Shown here one piece after another: positions 7,501-14,370 of a stretch of DNA of 15,892 nucleotides. Location: assembly GCA_964560325.1 (NCBI GenBank), contig CAZLLV010000408.1:1-15892 (forward strand), given 5' to 3'. The translations under genes were made by a program, and so were the position numbers. The stretch is from CAZLLV01 sp964560325. Lineage in GTDB: Bacteria > Acidobacteriota > Thermoanaerobaculia > Multivoradales > DATKCC01. Within the stretch, counting starts at the first letter, position 1, and each line of letters begins with the position of its first letter. A model generated the notes under the pieces. That model worked only from the letters and a program-made list of their open reading frames with translations. It ran no database searches and was not told the DNA's origin.

Positions 7501-9306
7501 ATGGGTCTGATCTTCATCAGCCACAGCAGCACGGACGCGGCGGTCGCCGCCGAGGTCCGCGAACGCCTGGTCGCCCTGGGTCACCGGGGAGTCTTTCTCG
7601 ATTTCGACCCCGAGGACGGCATCCCGGTGGGACGGAACTGGGAATCGGAGCTCTATCGCAACCTGCGAGCCTGCCGGGCGGTCGTCTTCGTGTGCAGCGA
7701 GCGTTCCGCCGCCTCACGCTGGTGCTTCGCCGAGGTGACCCAGGCCCGGGCGCTCGGCAAGCAGCTCTTCACCCTCCGCATCGACGGCGCCCGGCCGCCG
7801 GAGGTCCTCGGCGACCGCCAGACGATCGACTGGACTGGAGACCGGGACGACGCCGTCCGCCGCCTCGCCCGGGGCCTCCGGATCGCCGGTCTCGACCCCG
7901 CCGACTCCTTCGACTGGGACGGCGACCGGCCGCCGTACCCGGGTCTCCTGGCGTTCCAGGAGCAGGACGCGGCGATCTTCTTCGGCCGCGGCGAGGAGAT
8001 CGGCGACACGATCGATCTCCTGGAACGGGTCCGCCGGCTCGGAGGCGCCGACCTGGTCTTGGTCCTGGGGGCTTCGGGGACCGGCAAATCGTCCCTGGTG
8101 CGAGCCGGCGTCCTGCCCCGGCTGCGGCGGGCCCCGGAGAGGTGGCGGCTGATCGGTCCGTTCCGGCCCCGGACCGAGCCCCTCCGAGAGCTCGCCGGGT
8201 CCCTGGCGCTGGCGGGTCGGAGCGCGGGAGTGGAGATCGACTGGCACGACCTCGACCGGAGACTGCGGGAGTGGGCTCCCGGGAGCGAGGAGAACCCGAT
8301 CCTGAAGACGCTCTTCGAGCTCCGCCTGGCGGACGGGCACGACGACGCCACCGCCCTGCTGATCGTCGACCAACTCGAAGAGCTTCTCGGCCACGGCCCC
8401 GACCATCCGGCCTCCGCCCTCTTCGCCCTGCTGCGCGACGCCTGGGAACGCACCGATGCCTCGCTCCTCCTCCTCGGCACGCTCCGCTCCGATTTCCTGG
8501 GTCGCTTCCAGGGTGAGCCCGGCCTCGCGGGCGTCCCCCACGACGATCTTTCCCTCGGGCCGATGCGTCCCGGCGCGATCACCGAGATCATCGAGCGACC
8601 AGCCGAGATGGCCGGAGTCGACGTGGAGCCAGCGCTCTCGACCGCCTTGCGGGAAGACTCCGAGCAAGGCGGCGCGCTGCCGCTCCTCGCCTTCGCGCTT
8701 CGGGAGCTGTACGAGCGCCACGGGGACGACGGCCGGCTGGCTCTCGACGAGTACCGCGGGCTGGCCGATTCGGTCGCCCGCGCGGCGGAGGACGTGTTGG
8801 CCAGCGCCGAGCCATCGAGCGAGGAGCGGAAGCTCCTCCGCGTCGCTTTCTTGCGCCTCGCCCGGATCGATCCCAGGAGCGACAGCTACGTCCGGCGCCC
8901 GGTTCCGTGGAGCAAGCTCCCGGAAGAGATCCACCCTCTGCTCGACCGTTTCGTCCAGGCCCGCCTCCTGACCGCCGGCGAGGAGGCGGGTGAAGCGAGT
9001 GTCGAAGTCGCCCACGAGGTGCTGTTCGACTCCTGGGCCCGGCTGCGCCGCTGGCTCGACGAGAGCACGGAGGCGTTGCGTTTCCGGGACGACCTCCACC
9101 GCGCCGCCGTCGGCTGGCGGGATGGCGGGAAGAGCGACGAGGAGCTCTGGCGGGGCGGCCGGCTCGGTCGGGCTCGTGAGCTGACGGCGACTGGAGACCT
9201 GGTCATCGACCCGGTCGACCGGAGTTCGTCGAGGCCGGTGAGCGGGCGGAGCGGGCGGAGGCCGAGGTACGGGAGAGGCGCCGGCGTCGGACCGTCGCGT
9301 GGCTGA
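7501..9306 (+). CDS. TIR-nSTAND1 signalling ATPase, N-terminal part of a frame-broken gene
   Basis: The TIR domain (about 1-125) begins GLIFISHSSTD and carries SRWCFAE; Glu78 sits where TIR NADases have their catalytic glutamate. A STAND-type P-loop ATPase follows: YPGLLAFQEQDAAIFFGR (146-163), Walker A GASGTGKSS (190-198) and Walker B ALLIVDQLEELL (285-296), then LPLLAFALRELYERH and VAHEVLFDSWARLRRWL, typical of nSTAND1. After Arg574 the frame goes wrong: the last 27 residues are low-complexity Arg/Gly/Ser with no family match, and the expected continuation REFVEAGERAE is in the -1 frame. TIR-STAND proteins are known anti-phage sensors that deplete or convert NAD. AGAGG is 9 nt before the ATG; a GTG at 7495 is a less likely alternative. 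The intact product would be about 1148 residues, joined to the next entry. Confidence 0.85.
   Translation: MGLIFISHSSTDAAVAAEVRERLVALGHRGVFLDFDPEDGIPVGRNWESELYRNLRACRAVVFVCSERSAASRWCFAEVTQARALGKQLFTLRIDGARPPEVLGDRQTIDWTGDRDDAVRRLARGLRIAGLDPADSFDWDGDRPPYPGLLAFQEQDAAIFFGRGEEIGDTIDLLERVRRLGGADLVLVLGASGTGKSSLVRAGVLPRLRRAPERWRLIGPFRPRTEPLRELAGSLALAGRSAGVEIDWHDLDRRLREWAPGSEENPILKTLFELRLADGHDDATALLIVDQLEELLGHGPDHPASALFALLRDAWERTDASLLLLGTLRSDFLGRFQGEPGLAGVPHDDLSLGPMRPGAITEIIERPAEMAGVDVEPALSTALREDSEQGGALPLLAFALRELYERHGDDGRLALDEYRGLADSVARAAEDVLASAEPSSEERKLLRVAFLRLARIDPRSDSYVRRPVPWSKLPEEIHPLLDRFVQARLLTAGEEAGEASVEVAHEVLFDSWARLRRWLDESTEALRFRDDLHRAAVGWRDGGKSDEELWRGGRLGRARELTATGDLVIDPVDRSSSRPVSGRSGRRPRYGRGAGVGPSRG
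9220..9225 (+). other. -1 frame break between the two halves of the TIR-nSTAND-MBL gene
   Basis: CGG-AGT reads Arg-Ser in the upstream frame, while one extra G would give CGG-GAG-TTC, Arg-Glu-Phe. That continues into FVEAGERAE and a membrane helix. A lost G in a GG(G) run is the simplest explanation. No X-XXY-YYZ slippery heptamer is present, so programmed frameshifting looks unlikely. Confidence 0.75.
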
Positions 9307-9422
9307 CCGCCGCCGTCGTCTCCTTCGGGATCCTGGGGGTCGTCGCCGGCCTCTTCGCGGTTCGCGCCCGGACCGCGGAGCGCCAGGCCGAGGCAGAGCA
9401 GCAGCGGGCGACGGAGGAGGCG

Positions 9423-10946
9423 ATGCGAGCGCGGAGCGCGGAGGGCCGGGCAGAGGAGCGTGCCCGCCAAGCCGAGATCGCCCGTGTGCGAACCCTCGAA
9501 TCCCAGAGCTTCGGCGAGCACCAGCGGGTCCTGCTACGGGCCGACTCCCTCGACCCGGAAAGCGACGAGGCCCGGGCGCTGACGGCGATCGCGCCCAAGT
9601 TCCTGCGGCAGGCGCGGGAGCACGGGCAAAGGGTCCGCGATCTGGAGGCCGAGCTCGACGCGTGGCGAGTCTCGGCCGGCCGGCTGACCCTGGAGCTCTC
9701 CCCGAACCTCTTCACCCTCGAGATCCTGCCCGCCCGGCACGGCAAGGCGCTCCTGCTGCACTACGGCCCGGCGGCGACCCCGTCCCAGGTCCTCTTCGAC
9801 GGCGGACCCGCCAGCGCTTGGCGGAACGTCTCCCTCCGGCTCGAGGAGCTGAAGACGGAGCGCGGGACCCCGCTCCGCCTCGACCTGGTGGTCTCGACCC
9901 AGGCCGACGACGGGGACCAGGTTGGGCTGACCCGGATGCTCGAGAGCCTCCAGGCGGAGGTCGAGCGCGGCGAGGCGCCATCCCTGGAGATCGGCGGCCT
10001 GTGGACCAACAACCTCTTCCCCGGGCGCCCGGAGCTCACGCGCTCCCTCGCCGACTCCTGGCGCAAGCTCCGTCTCGCCGCGAGCGCCCACGAGCTGGGC
10101 ATCCCGATCAACCAGCCCTTCTCCAGGCTCGTGACCCTGCCCGCGGCGGGCGCGGCGCGAGTCTCCCTGGGCCAGGGCCTGACCGTCACGGTGCTCGGCC
10201 CGCCGATCAGCCTGGCGCGCCAGCTCGCCGAGCACACCCTCCGGGAGATCGAGCGGAACCTCGACCGGGTCGACGACCCGCTCACCGCGCTCGAGGAGCT
10301 GGTCTCGCTCGACGATTTCGACGTCGTGGAGCCGTTCACCGCCGGTGACATCACCTTGCTGCCCTCCCCCACCGAGATCGCCTCGATCGAAGTACCCGTG
10401 GGCCGAGACGAGTCGGTGGTCAACCTGGCGAGCATCGTGCTGATGCTGGAGCTCGACGACCGGACCCTCTTCCTCCCCGGCGACTCCCGTGCCGATCTCC
10501 TGCTCCCGGCCCTGGCCCAGGCCGGTTACCTGCTCGACGCCGAGCAACCCCTGGAGGTCGACGTCCTCGTGCTACCCCACCACGGGAGCGACCGAAACGT
10601 CTCTCTGAAGTTCTTCGAGACCGTCCGGGCGCGTCACTACGTGGCTCTCGGGAACGGGCAGCACGACAATCCGGAGCCCGCGACATTCAGGATGCTGTTC
10701 GCCGCCCGCCGGGGTGATGGAGAGAAGCTGTCGATCGTTCTCGCCCACCCGCTCGCGGAGTACAAGGACGGCTACCCCCTGGCGGAGCTGTGCGCCCTCT
10801 TCGCGCGCGAACGGGAGTGGGGGACCGATTTCGAGGTCATCGCGCCGAGCGAGGCCGGAGCCTCGGTCGCCATCGACCTCCTGCGCTCCTCCGACCTCGA
10901 CGAAGGGACGATGGACCGGGAATGCGAGGAGAGGCCGGCCGGCTGA
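9423..10946 (+). CDS. C-terminal part of the TIR-nSTAND gene: coiled coil plus degenerate metallo-beta-lactamase-like domain
   Basis: The open frame runs from 9222, but its first ATG is at 9423, giving 507 residues. Upstream of that ATG the same frame encodes a membrane helix (WLTAAVVSFGILGVVAGLFA, 9300-9359) with no ATG, GTG or TTG before it, so this is probably the tail of the gene starting at 7501. Residues about 1-85 are a charged coiled coil. About 90-480 is a ComEC-like metallo-beta-lactamase fold: VLFDGG (123-128), LFLPGD (349-354), PHHGSDRNVS (385-394) and GQHDNPE (412-418). The usual THxDxDH motif reads STQADDGDQ (158-166), so both histidines are Gln. The family's GD at the first strand is also GK (107-108). 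A hydrolase role is therefore doubtful; sensing or scaffolding fits better. AGGAGG sits only 2 nt before ATG 9423, so independent re-initiation is possible. The stop faces the convergent operon 6 bp away. Confidence 0.78.
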   Translation: MRARSAEGRAEERARQAEIARVRTLESQSFGEHQRVLLRADSLDPESDEARALTAIAPKFLRQAREHGQRVRDLEAELDAWRVSAGRLTLELSPNLFTLEILPARHGKALLLHYGPAATPSQVLFDGGPASAWRNVSLRLEELKTERGTPLRLDLVVSTQADDGDQVGLTRMLESLQAEVERGEAPSLEIGGLWTNNLFPGRPELTRSLADSWRKLRLAASAHELGIPINQPFSRLVTLPAAGAARVSLGQGLTVTVLGPPISLARQLAEHTLREIERNLDRVDDPLTALEELVSLDDFDVVEPFTAGDITLLPSPTEIASIEVPVGRDESVVNLASIVLMLELDDRTLFLPGDSRADLLLPALAQAGYLLDAEQPLEVDVLVLPHHGSDRNVSLKFFETVRARHYVALGNGQHDNPEPATFRMLFAARRGDGEKLSIVLAHPLAEYKDGYPLAELCALFAREREWGTDFEVIAPSEAGASVAIDLLRSSDLDEGTMDRECEERPAG

Positions 10947-10957
10947 GGTCTCTCAGC
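10942..10957. terminator. Stop-embedded hairpin at the convergent junction
   Basis: GCTGAG (10942-10947) pairs perfectly with CTCAGC (10952-10957) around GTCT. The stem contains both stop codons: TGA of the + gene and TGA of the - gene. Transcripts from either strand can form it. T-tracts are short, so strength is uncertain. Confidence 0.4.
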
Positions 10958-13025
10958 TCTCTTCCACCAGATCCTTCGCGTCCAGCATCACCGTGCGGGC
11001 TCCGCGCTCGCAGGCGAGCTCGATCATGTGGGCGGTGCCGCCGGGGCCGTCGCCTTCCTCTCCGTCCCAGAGGGCGATCAGGGTGAGGTGGGCGGCGTCG
11101 GGGGCGGACTCCAGGGCGTTGGCGAGCATCCAGAGGTTGTTCCGTTGCCAGACCGAGTAGTCGCTCCGGGAGGCGCCGCGCAGCCAGCGCGGAAGCTCCT
11201 CGTCCTCGGACAGCACCCGGTTCGGCAGGGCCGCCAGTAGCCGGTCGAAGCGGTCGACCCAGCCGGGGCCGGCGTCCGCCACCGAGGCCTTCACGTAGGC
11301 GTCCCGGGGCTTCGCCAGGTAGATCTCGCACGGGATCTCCAGCTCCCGGCAGACCTCCAGGAACAGGATGTCGCCGCCGGAGGCGGCGCCGGAGATCCCC
11401 CGCAGGAGCGCTCCGGCCGCCCGGCCCTCTTCTCCTCGCGCTCGGGCCAGCTCGGCCTCGACGGCGCCGCGGATCATCTCCCGGCCCCGTTCCTCCGACT
11501 CCGGCGGGAAGCGGGGGGCCTCCCGGTCCGGAGCGTCGATCCGGTGACCGGTGAACAGGAGGACCCGTACGGGCTCCTCGGTCCGGCGGGACGCGGTCTC
11601 GGTCGTCGGCATCCGGTTCTCGCCCGCGCCGCCGGCCACGGCGACTCCGCGCTTCCGAGCCTCCGCCTCGATGCATTCGAGCGCGGCAGCGACGCACTCG
11701 AATCGTAGCCCGAGATCGCCGTAGATCCGCAACTGGTCTCCGGCGCTCGAGCCGTGGAAGTCCTTGGCGCTGGTGAGGGCGTTGCGGTAGAGGTTCGCGA
11801 CCCACCCGGCCTGCGCCGGCTGGCAGGTCAGGAGGGCGTGCTCGGCCCGGGTCAGGGCGTGCCACACGACGTCGTCGGGCTTCGGAACCACGGCGCGAAG
11901 GACCAGGGAGAGCGCGCCGTCGAGCCGCCGCCGCTCGGCCTCGGGCTCGGCCAGTTCCCGCTCCGCCTCGGGCTCGCCCGGGAAGGAGGCCGCCCACTCC
12001 GCCGGCAGGAGATGTGCCAGATCGAGGAGCACGCTGACCATCCCCAGCGCGTTGATCCCCGAGTAGTAGTGGCTCAGGTCGATGGCGAACGCCTCCGCGT
12101 AGCGCTCGATGGCGGTGCGCAGCCAGGGGTCGAGGAGGGCGGCGCGCCGCCGGTCATCTTCGGAGAGACCTCGCCATCCCGCCAGCCACCGTGTCTTGGC
12201 GTTGCGCCCCAGGAGGGCGGCGGCCTCCGCGCGATGGGCCCGGTCGTGGGAGTCGGTCTCGAGCACCCGTCGGACCGCCACATCCGATCCGTCGAGGTCG
12301 CCGGAGCGCTGCAGGATGGTGCCCATCCGAAGGCTGGCCTCGGGGTCCTGGGGGGCGAGCGTCAGCACCCCCGTCCAGGTCCGCCGCGCAGCGTTCCAGT
12401 CCTCGAGCTCGAACTGAGCCCGCCCGACCAGCCGGAGGCCGGCCCTCTCCCACTCGAAGCCGCCATCGGTCGCCTTCTTCACCAGGAGTTCCAGGTCACT
12501 TCGCCGGCGCTTCGCCGCCGCCACCGTCATCGCCTCCCGAAAGTCTCGAGGCACCACCAGCAACGCCTCCGGGTCCTGCGCCGCGAGCGCCGGTAGGAGC
12601 TGGAAGACCGGGCTGTCCGCCTGGCCCGAGTCGATCGTGGCGCACAGGCCGCGGACCAGCGCCTCCAGGGTGGCCGCCGGGTCCTTCGCGTCGTAGGCCA
12701 GGTAGCGGTCGGTCTTCAAGTCGAAGGGGACGTCGGCCACGCCCCGGGAGCGGAGCAGGAAGGTCATCCGGTCGCGCAGCGCGTGGCGCAGGCCGAGCTC
12801 GTAGAAGACGTTGGCGTTGTGGATCGAGATGTCGGCGATCACCAGGTCGGCGGTCGCCAGGCGCTGGAACATGTCGGTCCGGATGTTCCCCTGCTCGGCG
12901 ATCTCGCCGGTGGTCCGGCCGGAGACGCCGAGGCGCGAGAGGGCCGGGTCGATCAGCTCCCGCTCGACCGCCTCGAAGTCGATCCCCTCCTTGGTGCCGA
13001 ACGGCCGGACGATGAAGGCCCGCAC
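10953..13025 (-). CDS. DrHyd/TIR-like - TPR-S (DUF4071, ASK-type) - SLOG-like protein
   Basis: This 690-residue protein has three parts. Residues 1-140 form a Rossmann-like domain with FIVRPFG (4-10), GNIRTDMFQRL (46-56) and ADLVIADISIHNANVFYELG (59-78). NANVFYELG, with Glu76, matches the nucleophile motif of nucleoside-deoxyribosyltransferase/TIR-like relatives. Residues about 150-460 are a helical scaffold of the DUF4071 / MAP3K TRAFs-binding type, including TPR-like units (195-255) and HYYSGINALGM (319-329). This TPR-S scaffold has been predicted in the literature to sense NAD-derived signals and is shared with animal ASK kinases. Residues about 485-690 form a SLOG-like nucleotide-binding domain with LLFTGHRID (489-497), GISGAASGGDILFLEVC (543-559) and LIALWDG (649-655). 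The GTG start is 4 nt after the patatin stop, with GAAGGG as SD, so translation is probably coupled. A role as signal receiver or regulator of the patatin is inferred. Confidence 0.8.
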   Translation of the reverse strand: MRAFIVRPFGTKEGIDFEAVERELIDPALSRLGVSGRTTGEIAEQGNIRTDMFQRLATADLVIADISIHNANVFYELGLRHALRDRMTFLLRSRGVADVPFDLKTDRYLAYDAKDPAATLEALVRGLCATIDSGQADSPVFQLLPALAAQDPEALLVVPRDFREAMTVAAAKRRRSDLELLVKKATDGGFEWERAGLRLVGRAQFELEDWNAARRTWTGVLTLAPQDPEASLRMGTILQRSGDLDGSDVAVRRVLETDSHDRAHRAEAAALLGRNAKTRWLAGWRGLSEDDRRRAALLDPWLRTAIERYAEAFAIDLSHYYSGINALGMVSVLLDLAHLLPAEWAASFPGEPEAERELAEPEAERRRLDGALSLVLRAVVPKPDDVVWHALTRAEHALLTCQPAQAGWVANLYRNALTSAKDFHGSSAGDQLRIYGDLGLRFECVAAALECIEAEARKRGVAVAGGAGENRMPTTETASRRTEEPVRVLLFTGHRIDAPDREAPRFPPESEERGREMIRGAVEAELARARGEEGRAAGALLRGISGAASGGDILFLEVCRELEIPCEIYLAKPRDAYVKASVADAGPGWVDRFDRLLAALPNRVLSEDEELPRWLRGASRSDYSVWQRNNLWMLANALESAPDAAHLTLIALWDGEEGDGPGGTAHMIELACERGARTVMLDAKDLVEES

Positions 13026-13029
13026 GGGA

Positions 13030-14220
13030 TCAGCCCTTCACCCTCTTCCGCCTCTCTTCGAGGAACGGGCCGAACTGCGCCTCCACGTCGACCTCCTTGG
13101 CGACCGCCTTGCCCACCTTCCGCAGGTCGCCGATCGAGCTCACCGCGTCCAGCTTCCTCACCTTCGCCGGATCAATACCTCCACAACCGAGGCTCCTCAG
13201 TCCCTTCTCCGTCAGCTCCGCGTCGTAGCGGGCGTAGAGGAAGGCCCGGCCGAGGTCCTCGTCGAGCGGGATCTTGCGGCTTCCCCTCCGGGGGATCATG
13301 TCCCCCAGCTCTCTGTCGATCGATGCACCGTACACACACCGGCCGATGAGCCGGCAATTGACGTCCTGGTCGACCTGGGCTCCATTCATCAGAACTCCGG
13401 GAAGCCCGGCCAGGTTGGCCGCCAAGTTCTTCCCCGGGTTCAGGATATCGCCGTCCATGGTCGGGGCCGAGCCGGTGCCCACCGAGACCAGCATCATGTT
13501 CCGCTCGCCGGTCTTCCACGCGAGCTTGTACTGCGGCGCCGTCGCCATCCGGAAGAGCAGGAAAGCCGGGTCGTTGTAAGGCGTGACTCCACCGTCGACG
13601 AAGACGAAGGTCTTCTCCGGATCCTTCTCGTCCCACTCCACGATCTCGGGAGGGAAGAAGATCGGCGCCGCCGTTGAAGCTCGGACGAGCTTCCAGAGCG
13701 GGATGTTCAGGTTGCAGTCCCCGCGCTCCGGGTTGTTGTAGTACGCGTCCGGGTTGGTGGAGATCGGCCACGGCGAGTCGGTGGTCGCGTTCCGGGTCAC
13801 CACGAGGAGCAGGGTCTTCAGGTGATCCGGGCGGAGCGTGGTGTCTTTCCCGAAGACCTCCCGCAGCTTGTCGACGAGCGGATCGGCGGTGTAGAAGCTC
13901 CTCACCCGCGCCAGGAGCCACTTCTTCTGGAACATCATGGGCCCGGCCTTGGTGTAGAAGTCGAGCAACTCGGCGATCGACATTCCCCGGGCGATGCCGG
14001 CGGCGATGATGGCGCCCGTGGAGGTGCCGGCGACGTAGTCGAAGAAGTCGGCCAGCCGGAACTTCCTGCCCCGGCCGGTGATCTCGGCCAGCTGGCGCTC
14101 GATCTCCGCCAGCACCTCCAGGGTCATCGCTCCCCGGATGCCCCCGCCGTCCAGCGCCAGGAGCGCGCGCGGGCGGTCCTCGGTCTCGTAACGTTCGGCC
14201 AGATGTCCCCAGAGTGACAT
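13030..14220 (-). CDS. Patatin-like phospholipase, probable membrane-attacking effector
   Basis: The 396-residue protein is a patatin-family serine lipase that would cleave acyl chains from phospholipids with a Ser-Asp dyad. The oxyanion motif GGGIRG is at 25-30, the nucleophile GTSTG at 65-69 (Ser67), and the catalytic Asp in DGG at 209-211, so the active site is complete. Residues about 310-396 are a polar C-terminal extension without a recognised domain. There is no signal peptide, so it acts in the cytoplasm or on the inner leaflet. It is first in a tight operon with the TPR-S/SLOG protein (TGA, 4 nt, GTG). Patatins are common effectors in nucleotide-signalled immunity such as CBASS (CapV), but no CD-NTase is present here. 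The start ATG has purine-rich AAGGAAGAGAG upstream. Confidence 0.92.
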   Translation of the reverse strand: MSLWGHLAERYETEDRPRALLALDGGGIRGAMTLEVLAEIERQLAEITGRGRKFRLADFFDYVAGTSTGAIIAAGIARGMSIAELLDFYTKAGPMMFQKKWLLARVRSFYTADPLVDKLREVFGKDTTLRPDHLKTLLLVVTRNATTDSPWPISTNPDAYYNNPERGDCNLNIPLWKLVRASTAAPIFFPPEIVEWDEKDPEKTFVFVDGGVTPYNDPAFLLFRMATAPQYKLAWKTGERNMMLVSVGTGSAPTMDGDILNPGKNLAANLAGLPGVLMNGAQVDQDVNCRLIGRCVYGASIDRELGDMIPRRGSRKIPLDEDLGRAFLYARYDAELTEKGLRSLGCGGIDPAKVRKLDAVSSIGDLRKVGKAVAKEVDVEAQFGPFLEERRKRVKG

Positions 14221-14267
14221 CGACTCTCTTCCTTTCAGCGCCTGCGCGGTCTATCGAGTTCTGTGTC

Positions 14268-14276
14268 AGCCTACCA
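14268..14276 (-). promoter_or_regulatory. Candidate extended -10 (TGG-TAGGCT) for the patatin operon
   Basis: On the minus strand TGGTAGGCT gives a TGn extended -10 with TAnnnT, 47 nt upstream of the patatin ATG. No -35 stands out, which an extended -10 can tolerate. It sits in the 150-bp divergent gap with the M15 lipoprotein gene. Confidence 0.3.
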
Positions 14277-14356
14277 GAGATCACGCCCGCCTCGGGCCGC
14301 CGTCTCCGGCTGCCGCTCGGACCGGCCAGGCGATGCGGGGACCGAGGCCGATCGGG

Positions 14357-14362
14357 TACTCT
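14357..14362 (+). promoter_or_regulatory. Candidate -10 (TACTCT) for the M15 lipoprotein gene
   Basis: GGGTACTCT ends 8 nt before the ATG at 14371, so the 5' leader would be almost absent even though GAGG lies in the gap. It shares the GGG(A)TAnnnT form seen before two other + strand genes. Confidence 0.25.
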
Positions 14363-14370
14363 GCGAGGCG

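Noticed and set aside
7198..7584. 128-codon minus-strand frame in the intergenic stretch
   Set aside because: No recognisable family, no good SD, and it runs into the TIR gene; kept only as a non-coding stretch.
7437..8516. 359-codon + frame overlapping the TIR domain
   Set aside because: Pro/Arg-rich shadow of the TIR-nSTAND frame, which carries Walker A/B and TIR motifs.
7714..9099. 461-codon minus-strand frame opposite the nSTAND domain
   Set aside because: No family features; mirrors codon bias of the real + strand gene.
9215..9225. Programmed -1 frameshifting at the TIR-nSTAND break
   Set aside because: No slippery heptamer and no clear downstream pseudoknot; a lost G is simpler.
13172..14284. 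370-codon minus-strand frame overlapping the patatin gene
   Set aside because: Different frame on the same strand as an intact patatin with all catalytic motifs; low-complexity Arg/Gly translation.
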